Below are positions 17,091 through 27,002 of a stretch of DNA of 64,000 bases, one piece after another. Position 1 is the stretch's first letter. Each line of letters starts with the position of its first letter. The stretch covers positions 36,412-100,411 of the forward strand of contig NZ_CADIJL010000022.1 in NCBI RefSeq assembly GCF_902859695.1. Direction: 5' to 3'. The notes beneath the pieces were generated by a model that made no database searches, was not told where the DNA came from, and saw only the letters and a list, made by a program, of their open reading frames with translations. Both the position numbers and the translations under genes were made by a program. Source of the DNA: Achromobacter ruhlandii (GTDB lineage Bacteria; Pseudomonadota; Gammaproteobacteria; Burkholderiales; Burkholderiaceae_B).

Positions 17091-18140
17091 ATGCTTGTTA
17101 AAGCCTACGGCGCCCATGCCAGCGATCAGCCCCTCGAATCGCTGCAAATCACCCGCCGCGCCACGGGCGCGCACGATGTCCAGATCGACATCGCTTTCTG
17201 CGGCATCTGCCATTCCGACCTGCACCAGGTGCGTTCGGAATGGGAAGGCACCCAATACCCCTGTGTCCCCGGCCACGAGATCGTCGGGCGGGTCGCCGCC
17301 GTTGGCGCGCACGTGCAGGGTTTCAAGCCGGGCGACCTGGTGGGCGTGGGCTGCATCGTCGACAGCTGCGGGCATTGCGCTGAATGCGCCGACGGCCTGG
17401 AGAATTACTGCGACGCCATGGTCGGCACCTACAACGGCCCCACGGCCGACGAGCCGGGCTGGACCCTGGGCGGCTATTCGCAGAAGATCGTCGTGCACGA
17501 GCGCTATGTGCTGCGCATCCGCCACCCCGCCGAGCAACTGGCCGCCGTGGCGCCGCTGCTGTGCGCCGGCATCACCACCTATTCGCCGCTGCGCCACTGG
17601 AACGCGGGGCCGGGCAAGAAGGTGGGCGTGGTCGGCGTGGGCGGGCTGGGACACATGGGCATCAAGCTGGCCCATGCCATGGGCGCTCACGTGGTGGCGT
17701 TCACGACTTCCGATGGCAAGCGCGCGGCCGCCCGCGAGCTGGGCGCCGACGAGGTGGTGGTGTCGCGCAACGCTGACGACATGGCGGCGCACCTGCAAAG
17801 CTTCGACTTCATTCTGAATACCGTGGCCGCGCCGCACGACCTGGATGCCTTCCTGGCGCTGCTCAAGCGCGACGGCACCATGACGCTGGTGGGCGCGCCG
17901 GCCACGCCGCATCCGTCGCCCAACGTCTTCAACTTCATCATGAAGCGCCGCTCGCTCGCCGGTTCCATGATCGGCGGCATTCCGGAGACCCAGGAAATGC
18001 TCGACTTCTGCGCGGAACACGGCATCGTCGCCGACATCGAGATGGTCCGCGCCGACGAGATCAACGCCGCCTACGAGCGCATGCTCAAGGGCGACGTCAA
18101 GTACCGTTTCGTCATCGACAACGCCACCTTGAACGGCTGA
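17091..18140 (+). CDS. zinc-dependent NAD(P) alcohol dehydrogenase (CAD/YahK type)
   Basis: 349-aa medium-chain dehydrogenase/reductase. Catalytic zinc ligands are visible at C40 ([10 protein letters not shown]) and H62-E63 (PGHEIVG); the structural zinc lobe has the expected cysteine cluster ([16 protein letters not shown]). The Rossmann fingerprint is [16 protein letters not shown]. The layout matches the cinnamyl-alcohol-dehydrogenase/YahK group, broad-specificity aldehyde reductases that usually use NADPH. ATG 17091 was chosen since GGAG precedes it and the residues before it are not family-like. Divergent from an AraC regulator; followed 43 bp later by molybdenum-hydroxylase genes. Confidence 0.92.
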   Translation: MLVKAYGAHASDQPLESLQITRRATGAHDVQIDIAFCGICHSDLHQVRSEWEGTQYPCVPGHEIVGRVAAVGAHVQGFKPGDLVGVGCIVDSCGHCAECADGLENYCDAMVGTYNGPTADEPGWTLGGYSQKIVVHERYVLRIRHPAEQLAAVAPLLCAGITTYSPLRHWNAGPGKKVGVVGVGGLGHMGIKLAHAMGAHVVAFTTSDGKRAAARELGADEVVVSRNADDMAAHLQSFDFILNTVAAPHDLDAFLALLKRDGTMTLVGAPATPHPSPNVFNFIMKRRSLAGSMIGGIPETQEMLDFCAEHGIVADIEMVRADEINAAYERMLKGDVKYRFVIDNATLNG

Positions 18141-18183
18141 CCGCCGTCCCCCCGCCCCGCGCCCCACCCACGAGGAGTTCGCC

Positions 18184-18650
18184 ATGACACGATTGCAAGT
18201 CAACGGCCAGACCAAGGAAGTCTCCGTTCCCGACGACATGCCCTTGCTGTGGGTGCTGCGCGATGAGCTCGGCATGACCGGCACCAAGTTCGGCTGCGGC
18301 ATGGCGCTGTGCGGCGCCTGTACCACCCACCTGGACGGGCAGCCGACGCGCGCCTGTGTGACGCCCGTGTCCGCCGCGGCGGGCCGGGCGATCGGCACCA
18401 TCGAGGGCATGGAGGCCGACCCGGTCGGCCGCAGCGTGCAGCGCGCCTGGGTGGAAAACAACGTGGCGCAGTGCGGCTATTGCCAGGCCGGCCAGATCAT
18501 GACGGCGGTGGGCTTGCTCAAGACCACGCCAGCGCCCACCGAACAGCAGATCGACGAAGCCATGAGCGGCAACATCTGCCGCTGCGGCACCTATCCCCGA
18601 ATCCGCGCCGCCATCAAGCAGGCGGCGGCCCAGCTGGCCCAGGGAGGCAA

Positions 18651-18654
<4 letters not shown>
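18184..18654 (+). CDS. [2Fe-2S] small subunit of a molybdenum hydroxylase (IorA-like)
   Basis: 156-aa iron-sulfur subunit. The plant-type cluster motif [17 protein letters not shown] and the C-terminal four-cysteine fold ([21 protein letters not shown]) mark the xanthine-dehydrogenase/IorA/aldehyde-oxidoreductase small subunit with two [2Fe-2S] centres. It passes electrons from the molybdopterin subunit encoded next. The stop overlaps the next start (ATGATG). No FAD subunit gene is present, typical of the two-subunit IorAB-type enzymes that use a cytochrome or other membrane acceptor. Confidence 0.93.
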
Positions 18655-20942
<2,288 letters not shown>

Positions 20943-20985
20943 AGCCCGCGGGATGGGCATGATGCGGTCGCCGGGAGGGGGTTGA

Positions 20986-21999
20986 ATGGAAAGTGTGGAC
21001 GTACGCGTACTGCGCGCCGCGCGCGATTGGGCGGCGGCGGGGGAGCGGGTGCTGCTGGCCACCGTGGCGCGCACCTGGGGTTCGTCGCCGCGGCCGGCGG
21101 GCTCGATGATGGCCTTGCGCGAGGACGGCCGCTGCGTCGGCTCGGTCTCGGGCGGCTGTATCGAGGACGACCTGGCGCTGCGCTATACCCGCGCCCATGG
21201 CGGCGCCGGCATGCCGCGTTCGGCGCCCGAGCTGGTGCGCTACGGCGTCCATGCCGACGATGCGCACCGCTTCGGCCTGCCGTGCGGCGGCACCCTGGAA
21301 CTGCTGCTGGAGTTCGATCCCCACCTGGCCGCGCTGGACGCCCTGGTGCGGCAGCTGGAAGCGGGGCAGTTGATGCAGCGCACGGTCGACTGTGCGACGG
21401 GCGCGGTGCGGCAGGCGCCGGCCGACGCCCCGCAAGCCCTGCGTTTCGACGGCGCCACGCTGTCCAGCACGCTGGGGCCGCAGTACCGCATGCTGCTCAT
21501 CGGCGCCGGCGCGCTGGCCGAGTATGTGGCGACCATGGCGCTGTTCAACGATTTCGCGGTCACGCTGTGCGATCCGCGCGTGGAGCACCTGGGCGCCTGG
21601 TCGGTGCCCGGCGCGCACCTGACCACCGAGATGCCCGACGATGCCGTGCGCGCCTTGCGGCCGGACACGCGCACCTGCATCGTGGCGCTGAGCCACGATC
21701 CCAAGCTGGACGACCTGGCCCTGCTGGAAGCGCTGCACAGCCCGGCGTTCTATGTCGGCGCGATCGGTTCGCGGCGCAATACCGACCTGCGCCGCCAGCG
21801 GCTGATCGAGCACTTCGACGAAACCGAGGAATCGCTGCGGCGCCTGCGGGCGCCGGTCGGCCTTTTCATCGGCAGCCGCACGCCGGCCGAGATCGCCGTC
21901 AGCATCATGGCCGAGATCCTGGCCGTCAAGAACGGCGTGGCGCTGCCGGCCACGCTGTCGGTCGCGGTCGCCAAGACGCGCGAGCCGCGGGCGGCGTAG
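20986..21999 (+). CDS. XdhC/CoxI-family molybdenum cofactor insertion factor
   Basis: 337-aa accessory protein that binds and helps modify/insert the molybdenum cofactor into XDH-type enzymes. The N-terminal XdhC_CoxI domain shows SSPRPAGSMM and GSVSGGCIEDD; the C-terminal Rossmann-like XdhC_C domain shows LLIGAGALAEYVA and FYVGAIGSRRN. It begins 43 bp after the large subunit stop, so the three genes form one operon. Presence of this factor supports an active molybdenum enzyme upstream. Confidence 0.94.
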   Translation: MESVDVRVLRAARDWAAAGERVLLATVARTWGSSPRPAGSMMALREDGRCVGSVSGGCIEDDLALRYTRAHGGAGMPRSAPELVRYGVHADDAHRFGLPCGGTLELLLEFDPHLAALDALVRQLEAGQLMQRTVDCATGAVRQAPADAPQALRFDGATLSSTLGPQYRMLLIGAGALAEYVATMALFNDFAVTLCDPRVEHLGAWSVPGAHLTTEMPDDAVRALRPDTRTCIVALSHDPKLDDLALLEALHSPAFYVGAIGSRRNTDLRRQRLIEHFDETEESLRRLRAPVGLFIGSRTPAEIAVSIMAEILAVKNGVALPATLSVAVAKTREPRAA

Positions 22000-22022
22000 G
22001 CGTCCGCCAGCGCTGCGTCGAG

Positions 22023-22039
22023 CCGGCCGATCCGGCCGG
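22023..22039. terminator. hairpin after the xdhC-like gene
   Basis: CCGGCC/GGCCGG six-base-pair perfect stem with a five-base loop, 23 bp after the stop of the XdhC gene. No T-run follows, so termination is only suggested. Confidence 0.35.
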
Positions 22040-22086
22040 GGAAGCTGTGCGCCATTCGCATCGTCCCTCCCCGCTATTGACTTGAT

Positions 22087-22110
22087 ATTAGAACGTTATT
22101 TCGTTCTAAT
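22087..22110. promoter_or_regulatory. perfect palindromic operator over a promoter
   Basis: ATTAGAACG-TTATTT-CGTTCTAAT is a perfect 9-bp inverted repeat with a 6-bp spacer in an AT-rich patch. A -35-like TTGACT at 22077-22082 precedes it, so the repeat would cover the -10 region of a promoter toward the gene at 22181. The form suits a MarR/TetR-type dimer; no such regulator is adjacent in the window. Confidence 0.65.
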
Positions 22111-22180
22111 TCTGGCCGTAGCCGATCACCTCTGCGCCCGTCCCGGGTGCTGTGCCGGCGCCCTTCGTTGATACCTCCCC

Positions 22181-23353
22181 ATGGCAGCCGTACTCCCCAT
22201 CCCTTCCCCCGAAAGCGGCCAACGCCTGCGCGCCATCGATGCGCTGCGCGGCCTGGTCATCGTCATCATGCTGCTCGACCATGTGCGCGAGACATTTTTC
22301 CTGCATCACCAGGTGGGCGATCCCATGGACGTCGCGGCCACGCCGCCGGATCTGTTCTTCTCGCGGCTGGCGGCCCATTTGTGCGCGCCGGTATTTGTCT
22401 TCCTGACCGGCCTGTCGGCCTGGCTATATGGCGCCAAGGCCGGCAGCCGCGCCGCCACGGCGGCCTTCCTGGCCAAGCGCGGCGCTTTCCTGGTCGCGCT
22501 GGAGCTTCTGGTTGTCAATTTCGCCTGGACATTCCAGTTCCCGCCCTCGGTTGTCTACTTGCAGGTGATCTGGGTGATCGGCCTGTCCATGCTCGCCCTG
22601 GCGGCCTTGCTGTGGCTGCCGCGGGCCGCGCTGGCGGCCGTCGGCGCAGTGCTCGTCGCGGGCCACAACGGGCTGGATGGCCTGCACTTCGCGGCGGGCG
22701 AGGCGCTGCATGTGCCGTGGGCGGTGCTGCACGACCGGGGCTGGATCATCGTGAGCGACACACTGCGCCTGCGCACTTCCTATCCCCTGTTGCCTTGGAT
22801 CGGCGTGATTGCGCTGGGTTACGCGGCGGGGCCCTGGTTCCGGGCGGACGTGCCAGCGGCGCGGCGCGGGCGCCTGCTCTGGCTGGCCGGCTTGGGCGCC
22901 GTGGCGGGCTTCCTGGTGCTGCGCGCCATCAATGGCTACGGGCAAGCCCAGCGCTGGACCGAGCAGGAAGACACATTGCGCACCGTGATGAGCTTTCTGA
23001 ACGTCACCAAGTATCCGCCGTCACTGATGTTCCTGTTGTTGACGCTGGGCCTGGGCCTGTGCCTGCTGGCCTGGATCGAGCGCGCGCAGGCCGCGGCCTG
23101 GGTGCGGGTGCTGTGCGTGTTTGGCGCGGCGCCCATGTTCTTCTATCTGCTGCACCTGTACGTGCTCAAGGCTCTTTACCTGGCGGGCGAGGGCATCTGG
23201 GGGCTGAACCAGGGCAAGTATTTCGGCGTGACGGGCATGGGGTCGGTATGGCTGATCTCGATAATGCTGGCGCTGGCGCTTTATTGGCCGGTGCGATGGT
23301 TCGGCCGTGTGAAGGCCGCGCGTCGCGACATCGCCTGGCTCAAGTACTTGTGA
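22181..23353 (+). CDS. DUF1624/heparan-alpha-glucosaminide acetyltransferase-like membrane protein
   Basis: 390-aa polytopic inner-membrane protein with about ten TM segments. The N-terminal RLRAIDALRGLVIVIMLLDHVRE is the signature of the HGSNAT/DUF1624 transmembrane acyltransferase group, with the conserved Asp/His pair around LLDH. These proteins are thought to move acetyl or other acyl groups across the membrane onto sugars; the bacterial substrate is unknown. ATG 22181 gives the family N-terminus. It lies 71 bp downstream of a perfect palindromic operator and 8 bp upstream of a porin gene, which suggests co-expression. Confidence 0.85.
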   Translation: MAAVLPIPSPESGQRLRAIDALRGLVIVIMLLDHVRETFFLHHQVGDPMDVAATPPDLFFSRLAAHLCAPVFVFLTGLSAWLYGAKAGSRAATAAFLAKRGAFLVALELLVVNFAWTFQFPPSVVYLQVIWVIGLSMLALAALLWLPRAALAAVGAVLVAGHNGLDGLHFAAGEALHVPWAVLHDRGWIIVSDTLRLRTSYPLLPWIGVIALGYAAGPWFRADVPAARRGRLLWLAGLGAVAGFLVLRAINGYGQAQRWTEQEDTLRTVMSFLNVTKYPPSLMFLLLTLGLGLCLLAWIERAQAAAWVRVLCVFGAAPMFFYLLHLYVLKALYLAGEGIWGLNQGKYFGVTGMGSVWLISIMLALALYWPVRWFGRVKAARRDIAWLKYL

Positions 23354-23361
23354 GGCCGGAG

Positions 23362-24450
23362 ATGGTCTTGCGCAAGCTTTCCGTGGGCATGGCGATCCTG
23401 ATCGGACCGTGCGAGAGCGGGGCGCAACAGGCTCCCGTCACGTTGTACGGCGTGGTGGACCTGAGCGTTGCCGGTTTTTCGACCCAGGAGCGCGGCACGG
23501 CGCTGAACATGCAGTCGGGAGTGCAGTCGGGATCGCGTTGGGGATTGCGTGGCGGCGAGGACCTCGGTAACGGCTGGCGCACCAACTTCCAGTTGGAAAG
23601 TGGCGTCCTGGCCAACAATGGCAGGTCGGCCCAGGGGGGGCGGCTGTTCGGCCGCGCCGCCTGGGTGGGACTGTCGAGCCGCGCCGGTGAAGTGCGGCTG
23701 GGCCGCCAGACATCCGTCTCGTCGGCGACGCTGGCCGATTACGACGCCTTCCTGGCGTCGTATCTGATCACCGGCGCGCAAACCGCGTTGCTGCCCTATA
23801 ACGCCAACCGCGCCGACCACGCCGTGGCCTACTGGAGTCCCTCGGTGAACGGGTGGCGGGCCGGTGTCGATGCCAGCCTCGACTACGACGGCGGCGGCGG
23901 TTTCCGCACTGCATCCACCAGCAAGCTGTACAGCGCCGCGTTGATCTACGAACGTGCGGATTTCGCCATCGCCGCCACCCACGAGCGAGCGCGCTGGGCC
24001 GAGGGGACCGCCCAGTCCACGGCGATGGCGCGTGCGGGCGGAGCGCGCCAGCCGGACGCCTACACCCTGGCGGGGCGCGCGTCGCTGGATGCCTTCACGC
24101 TGTATGCGGCTATCTCGGTGATGCGCGACGGCTCGACCATCCCGGCCGTGCCGTCGCCCGGCCAGCGCAGTTACTTTCCTGGCGCCACGGTGCATGGACT
24201 GATGGCCGGCATGGTCTGGCGCCAGGGCGCCGGTAGCTTGATGGCGTCCTGGCAGGCGAGCCTGCCGCGGGGTGGGGTATTGGAACGCGACGGCGCCACC
24301 CACACCCAGCAGATCTATTCGGCGGGATATGCGTATGACCTGTCCAAGCGCACCAATCTGTACGCCGTGTATGGCTATATGCGGGGCGCCTGGGAGACGC
24401 CTTCCTGGCATCAAGCGCAATACGCGGTCGGCATACGCCACCGGTTCTGA
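23362..24450 (+). CDS. Gram-negative porin (betaproteobacterial trimeric type)
   Basis: 362-aa outer-membrane general porin. A short signal peptide (residues 1-21, cleavage near SGA/QQ) leads into VTLYGVVDLSVAGF, the first beta-strand typical of Bordetella/Burkholderia porins; GSRWGLRGGEDLGNG and GRAAWVGLS also match. The protein ends QYAVGIRHRF with the C-terminal Phe needed for BAM recognition. The start ATG 23362 lies eight bases past the stop of the upstream acyltransferase, with GAGG upstream. Upstream residues in the same frame are the shadow of that gene and were excluded. Confidence 0.93.
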   Translation: MVLRKLSVGMAILIGPCESGAQQAPVTLYGVVDLSVAGFSTQERGTALNMQSGVQSGSRWGLRGGEDLGNGWRTNFQLESGVLANNGRSAQGGRLFGRAAWVGLSSRAGEVRLGRQTSVSSATLADYDAFLASYLITGAQTALLPYNANRADHAVAYWSPSVNGWRAGVDASLDYDGGGGFRTASTSKLYSAALIYERADFAIAATHERARWAEGTAQSTAMARAGGARQPDAYTLAGRASLDAFTLYAAISVMRDGSTIPAVPSPGQRSYFPGATVHGLMAGMVWRQGAGSLMASWQASLPRGGVLERDGATHTQQIYSAGYAYDLSKRTNLYAVYGYMRGAWETPSWHQAQYAVGIRHRF

Positions 24451-24576
24451 GCACGCCTGGGCGGCGCCTGACCCCGCGTCTGGCGTCGTGAGCGCCATCG
24501 CCGGCGTTTTTGGATTGTCGGGCAGGCAATGAAAAGGTCACCGCGTTGCGGCGATGTCCGCAAGGCTCGTGCATGG

Positions 24577-25275
24577 CTAGCGACTCGGCCAGGGTATCGA
24601 CTCCGGGCTATCGGGCACACCCGCCGCCGCGCGCAGCGCCGTGGCGAAGCCGCCTTCCACCCGGGAATAGGGCCGGGCGCTGGTGATGACGCGCGGCCGG
24701 GCGGTCCAGGCGATCGTGAACCCCGCCTGCGCCATCCGGTCGACCAGGGCCTGGTCCTCGCTGCAAGGCAGGGGCGCGAAGCCGCCGCTGCGGCGGTAGG
24801 CGTGGGCGGCGATGCCCAGGTTGGCGCCATGGACATGGCGGTGACCGTCCCGGTCCTGGTAGCGGGAGACGAAGTGGCTGTGCGCCGCGCCGGCATTGCG
24901 GCCGTGCGCGGCCCAGCCGGCGACGCCGACCGTGCCGCACACCACTTCCGCGTTCAGCGACAGCTGGTCCACCAGCCAGCGCGGCGAAACAATGGTGTCG
25001 GCGTCGGTGTACGACAGCCAGCGCGCCCCGGCATCCAGCAGGAACTGCGATCCCGTGGCGCGGGCGATGCCGACGTTGCGCGCGCGGATGGCCAGGCGCT
25101 GCACCGGCCAGGCGGCCGCCAGCCGGGCGGTGGCGTCGCGGCAATGGTCCAGCACCACGACGATGCGCACCGGCTCGTCCCCCAGCAAGGGATGGCGCGC
25201 GGCCAGGGTGACCGCGCGCAGGCAGGCGGCGATGTGGCGTTCTTCATTGTGGGCGGGGATGCAGATGCCGATCAT
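24577..25275 (-). CDS. family 2 glycosyltransferase
   Basis: 232-aa GT-A fold glycosyltransferase without TM segments. It starts with IGICIPAHNEERHIAACL, the nucleotide-binding beta-strand of GT2, has the metal-binding DAD in YTDADT, and an acceptor/catalytic region CSEDQALVDRM. The start overlaps the methyltransferase stop by 4 bp (ATGA). It is last in a three-gene operon (acyl-CoA dehydrogenase, NodS-like methyltransferase, GT2). Donor and acceptor sugars unknown. Confidence 0.9.
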   Translation of the reverse strand: MIGICIPAHNEERHIAACLRAVTLAARHPLLGDEPVRIVVVLDHCRDATARLAAAWPVQRLAIRARNVGIARATGSQFLLDAGARWLSYTDADTIVSPRWLVDQLSLNAEVVCGTVGVAGWAAHGRNAGAAHSHFVSRYQDRDGHRHVHGANLGIAAHAYRRSGGFAPLPCSEDQALVDRMAQAGFTIAWTARPRVITSARPYSRVEGGFATALRAAAGVPDSPESIPWPSR

Positions 25276-25877
25276 GGGGCGGTGTTTTCCGTGTCGGGGG
25301 CCAGGGCCCAGGCATCGAGCCGGAACTCGGGTTCCTGATGCGTCAGGAGCGGCGCCAGGCCGGGCAAGGCGCCCAGCGCGGCGTGCAGCGCCTCGGTGTC
25401 CTGCCGGCGGTCGTTGAAGGCGCCGCGCCAGTGGCAGGCCACCAGTTCGCCGCCGGGCCGCAGGCTGGCGCGGACGCGGGCCAGGAAGCGCGCCAGCGCG
25501 TCGTCGTCCAGGTAATAGGCCATTTCCGACACCACCACCAGGTCAAAGCCGCCGGGCGGAACGGCGGGCCAGGCGTCCGGCAGCCGCAACGCCAGTGCTT
25601 GCACGCCGCTCGCCCGTTGGCTTGCCAGGTGGGCGCGGCAGCGGCGGATGGCGGCCGGGGAAAGGTCGACCGCGGTCACGCGCCGGCAGCGCGCCGCCAG
25701 CGCGCCCGTCATGCCGCCGTTGCCGCAGCCCGTTTCCAGCGCGTGGTCGTAGCGGGCGCGCCGCAGGCTTGCCAGCAGCAGCGCGCGCTTGCGGCATTCG
25801 TACCACGCATCGCGCACGTGCCAGGGGTCGTCGCTGGCACGGTACAGGGCGTCGAAATGGCGGGCTAGAGCGTCCAT
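25272..25877 (-). CDS. NodS-like SAM-dependent methyltransferase
   Basis: 201-aa class I methyltransferase. Motif I is LETGCGNGGMTG (about residues 47-58), followed by VTAVDLS for the SAM ribose acid and DLVVVSEMAYYL as motif IV. The N-terminal FDALYRASDDPWHVRDAWYE resembles the nodulation-protein NodS family, N-methyltransferases acting on amino sugars. ATG 25877 lies 13 bp inside the end of the acyl-CoA dehydrogenase gene, so translation is coupled. Amino-sugar N-methylation is a family-based guess. Confidence 0.88.
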   Translation of the reverse strand: MDALARHFDALYRASDDPWHVRDAWYECRKRALLLASLRRARYDHALETGCGNGGMTGALAARCRRVTAVDLSPAAIRRCRAHLASQRASGVQALALRLPDAWPAVPPGGFDLVVVSEMAYYLDDDALARFLARVRASLRPGGELVACHWRGAFNDRRQDTEALHAALGALPGLAPLLTHQEPEFRLDAWALAPDTENTAP

Positions 25878-26902
25878 GCCGATTCCCCCGCGCCGGCCAC
25901 CACCGCCCCGTGGGCGGCCTGGTCGCGTTCGGCGTGGCTCTGGCGGATGTAGAGCGGCAGGTCGGCCATGGCCTGGGCAAAGGCCCGGTCCTGGCACAGC
26001 GGGCCGGCGCCGAGCGCGCGCGCCGCGCGCCCCAGGATGTCTTCGGCCGCGGCCTCGACCGCCAGCCGGGCGCGGGCGGTTTCCAGCCTGCAGTCATGGC
26101 TCGGGTCGGCATCGATGGCCGCGGCCGCCGCGTGCAAGGCCCAGCGGGCCTGGCCGAGCGCCACATCGGCCGCGCCCAGATGCGCGAGGCGAAAGGGATT
26201 GCCGGGCGTGTCGCCGGCACCGGCCTGCAGGCGCTGGAAGATGCGCGCCAGGCCGCCGTACCAGCAGGCGGCGACGCCAGCGCCCCCGTGCAGGAAACCG
26301 GGCCGGTCCACGTAGGCGCCGGGCGCCCCTACCGGCAGCGCCCCGACCTGGTCGAACGCGACGCTGGCCGTGCCGCTGCCGCGCATGGCGGGGGCGGCCC
26401 AGCCGCCGGGCCGGATCGCCACGCCCGGTTGCGCCAGCTCCACCGCGGCCAGCCACGGCGCGCCGGCCGGCGTCCAGCCGCTGACGATGGCATGGCTGGC
26501 GCCGTTGGCGCCCGAACACCATGCCTTGGTGCCTTGCAGCGTCACACCGCCATCGGCCGTGGGCGTCAGGGTCAGACGCTGGCGTGGCGGCTCCGCGCAC
26601 CAGACGCCCCAGATGCTGCCCGCCGGCGCGGCCGGCCCGTGCAGTTCCGCCAGAATCGCCAGGGCATCGGTGTGGCCTTCGAAGCACTTGGCCAGCGACA
26701 GGTCGACGGCCGCCACCGCGGCGAGCGCGCGCCATCGCGTCAGGGTCTCGCCATGGCCGGGCAGGGGCAGGCGGTCGCAACCGGCGCGCACCAGGGCGCG
26801 CAGCACGCCCGCCGGTTCAACGTCTGGTCCGATGTCGGCCAGGAGGGCTCGCAGGCGGTCGAGAGAGAACGTCGGCAGGGGGGAGGACGCGATGTCGGGC
26901 AT
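25865..26902 (-). CDS. acyl-CoA dehydrogenase-like flavoprotein
   Basis: 345-aa protein of the acyl-CoA dehydrogenase fold: a helical N-domain, a beta-domain region around WCSGANGASHAIVSG, and a C-terminal helical FAD/dimer domain. It is shorter than standard family members (about 380 aa) and is of the divergent type found beside NodS-like methyltransferases and GT2 genes. ATG 26902 was preferred to ATG 26959 since residues before it look non-coding. First gene of the operon; its role with a methyltransferase and glycosyltransferase is unknown and probably not beta-oxidation. Confidence 0.8.
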   Translation of the reverse strand: MPDIASSPLPTFSLDRLRALLADIGPDVEPAGVLRALVRAGCDRLPLPGHGETLTRWRALAAVAAVDLSLAKCFEGHTDALAILAELHGPAAPAGSIWGVWCAEPPRQRLTLTPTADGGVTLQGTKAWCSGANGASHAIVSGWTPAGAPWLAAVELAQPGVAIRPGGWAAPAMRGSGTASVAFDQVGALPVGAPGAYVDRPGFLHGGAGVAACWYGGLARIFQRLQAGAGDTPGNPFRLAHLGAADVALGQARWALHAAAAAIDADPSHDCRLETARARLAVEAAAEDILGRAARALGAGPLCQDRAFAQAMADLPLYIRQSHAERDQAAHGAVVAGAGESAWTL

Positions 26903-27002
26903 GGGTGGCAGGCGGCATGAACGGATGCCGCAACCAGCAATTGGCGTGCCCGGCGGCATCGCTGCCCATGGTGAGCGCCGCCGCGCTGCTCCATTGAGAC
27001 AC

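Noticed and set aside
22147..23361. Upstream extension of the porin frame
   Set aside because: It overlaps the acyltransferase gene in another frame; the porin signal peptide starts at 23362.
24481..24511. Intrinsic terminator after the porin
   Set aside because: Only a 5-bp stem (TGGCG/CGCCA), and the T5 run lies ten bases away from it.
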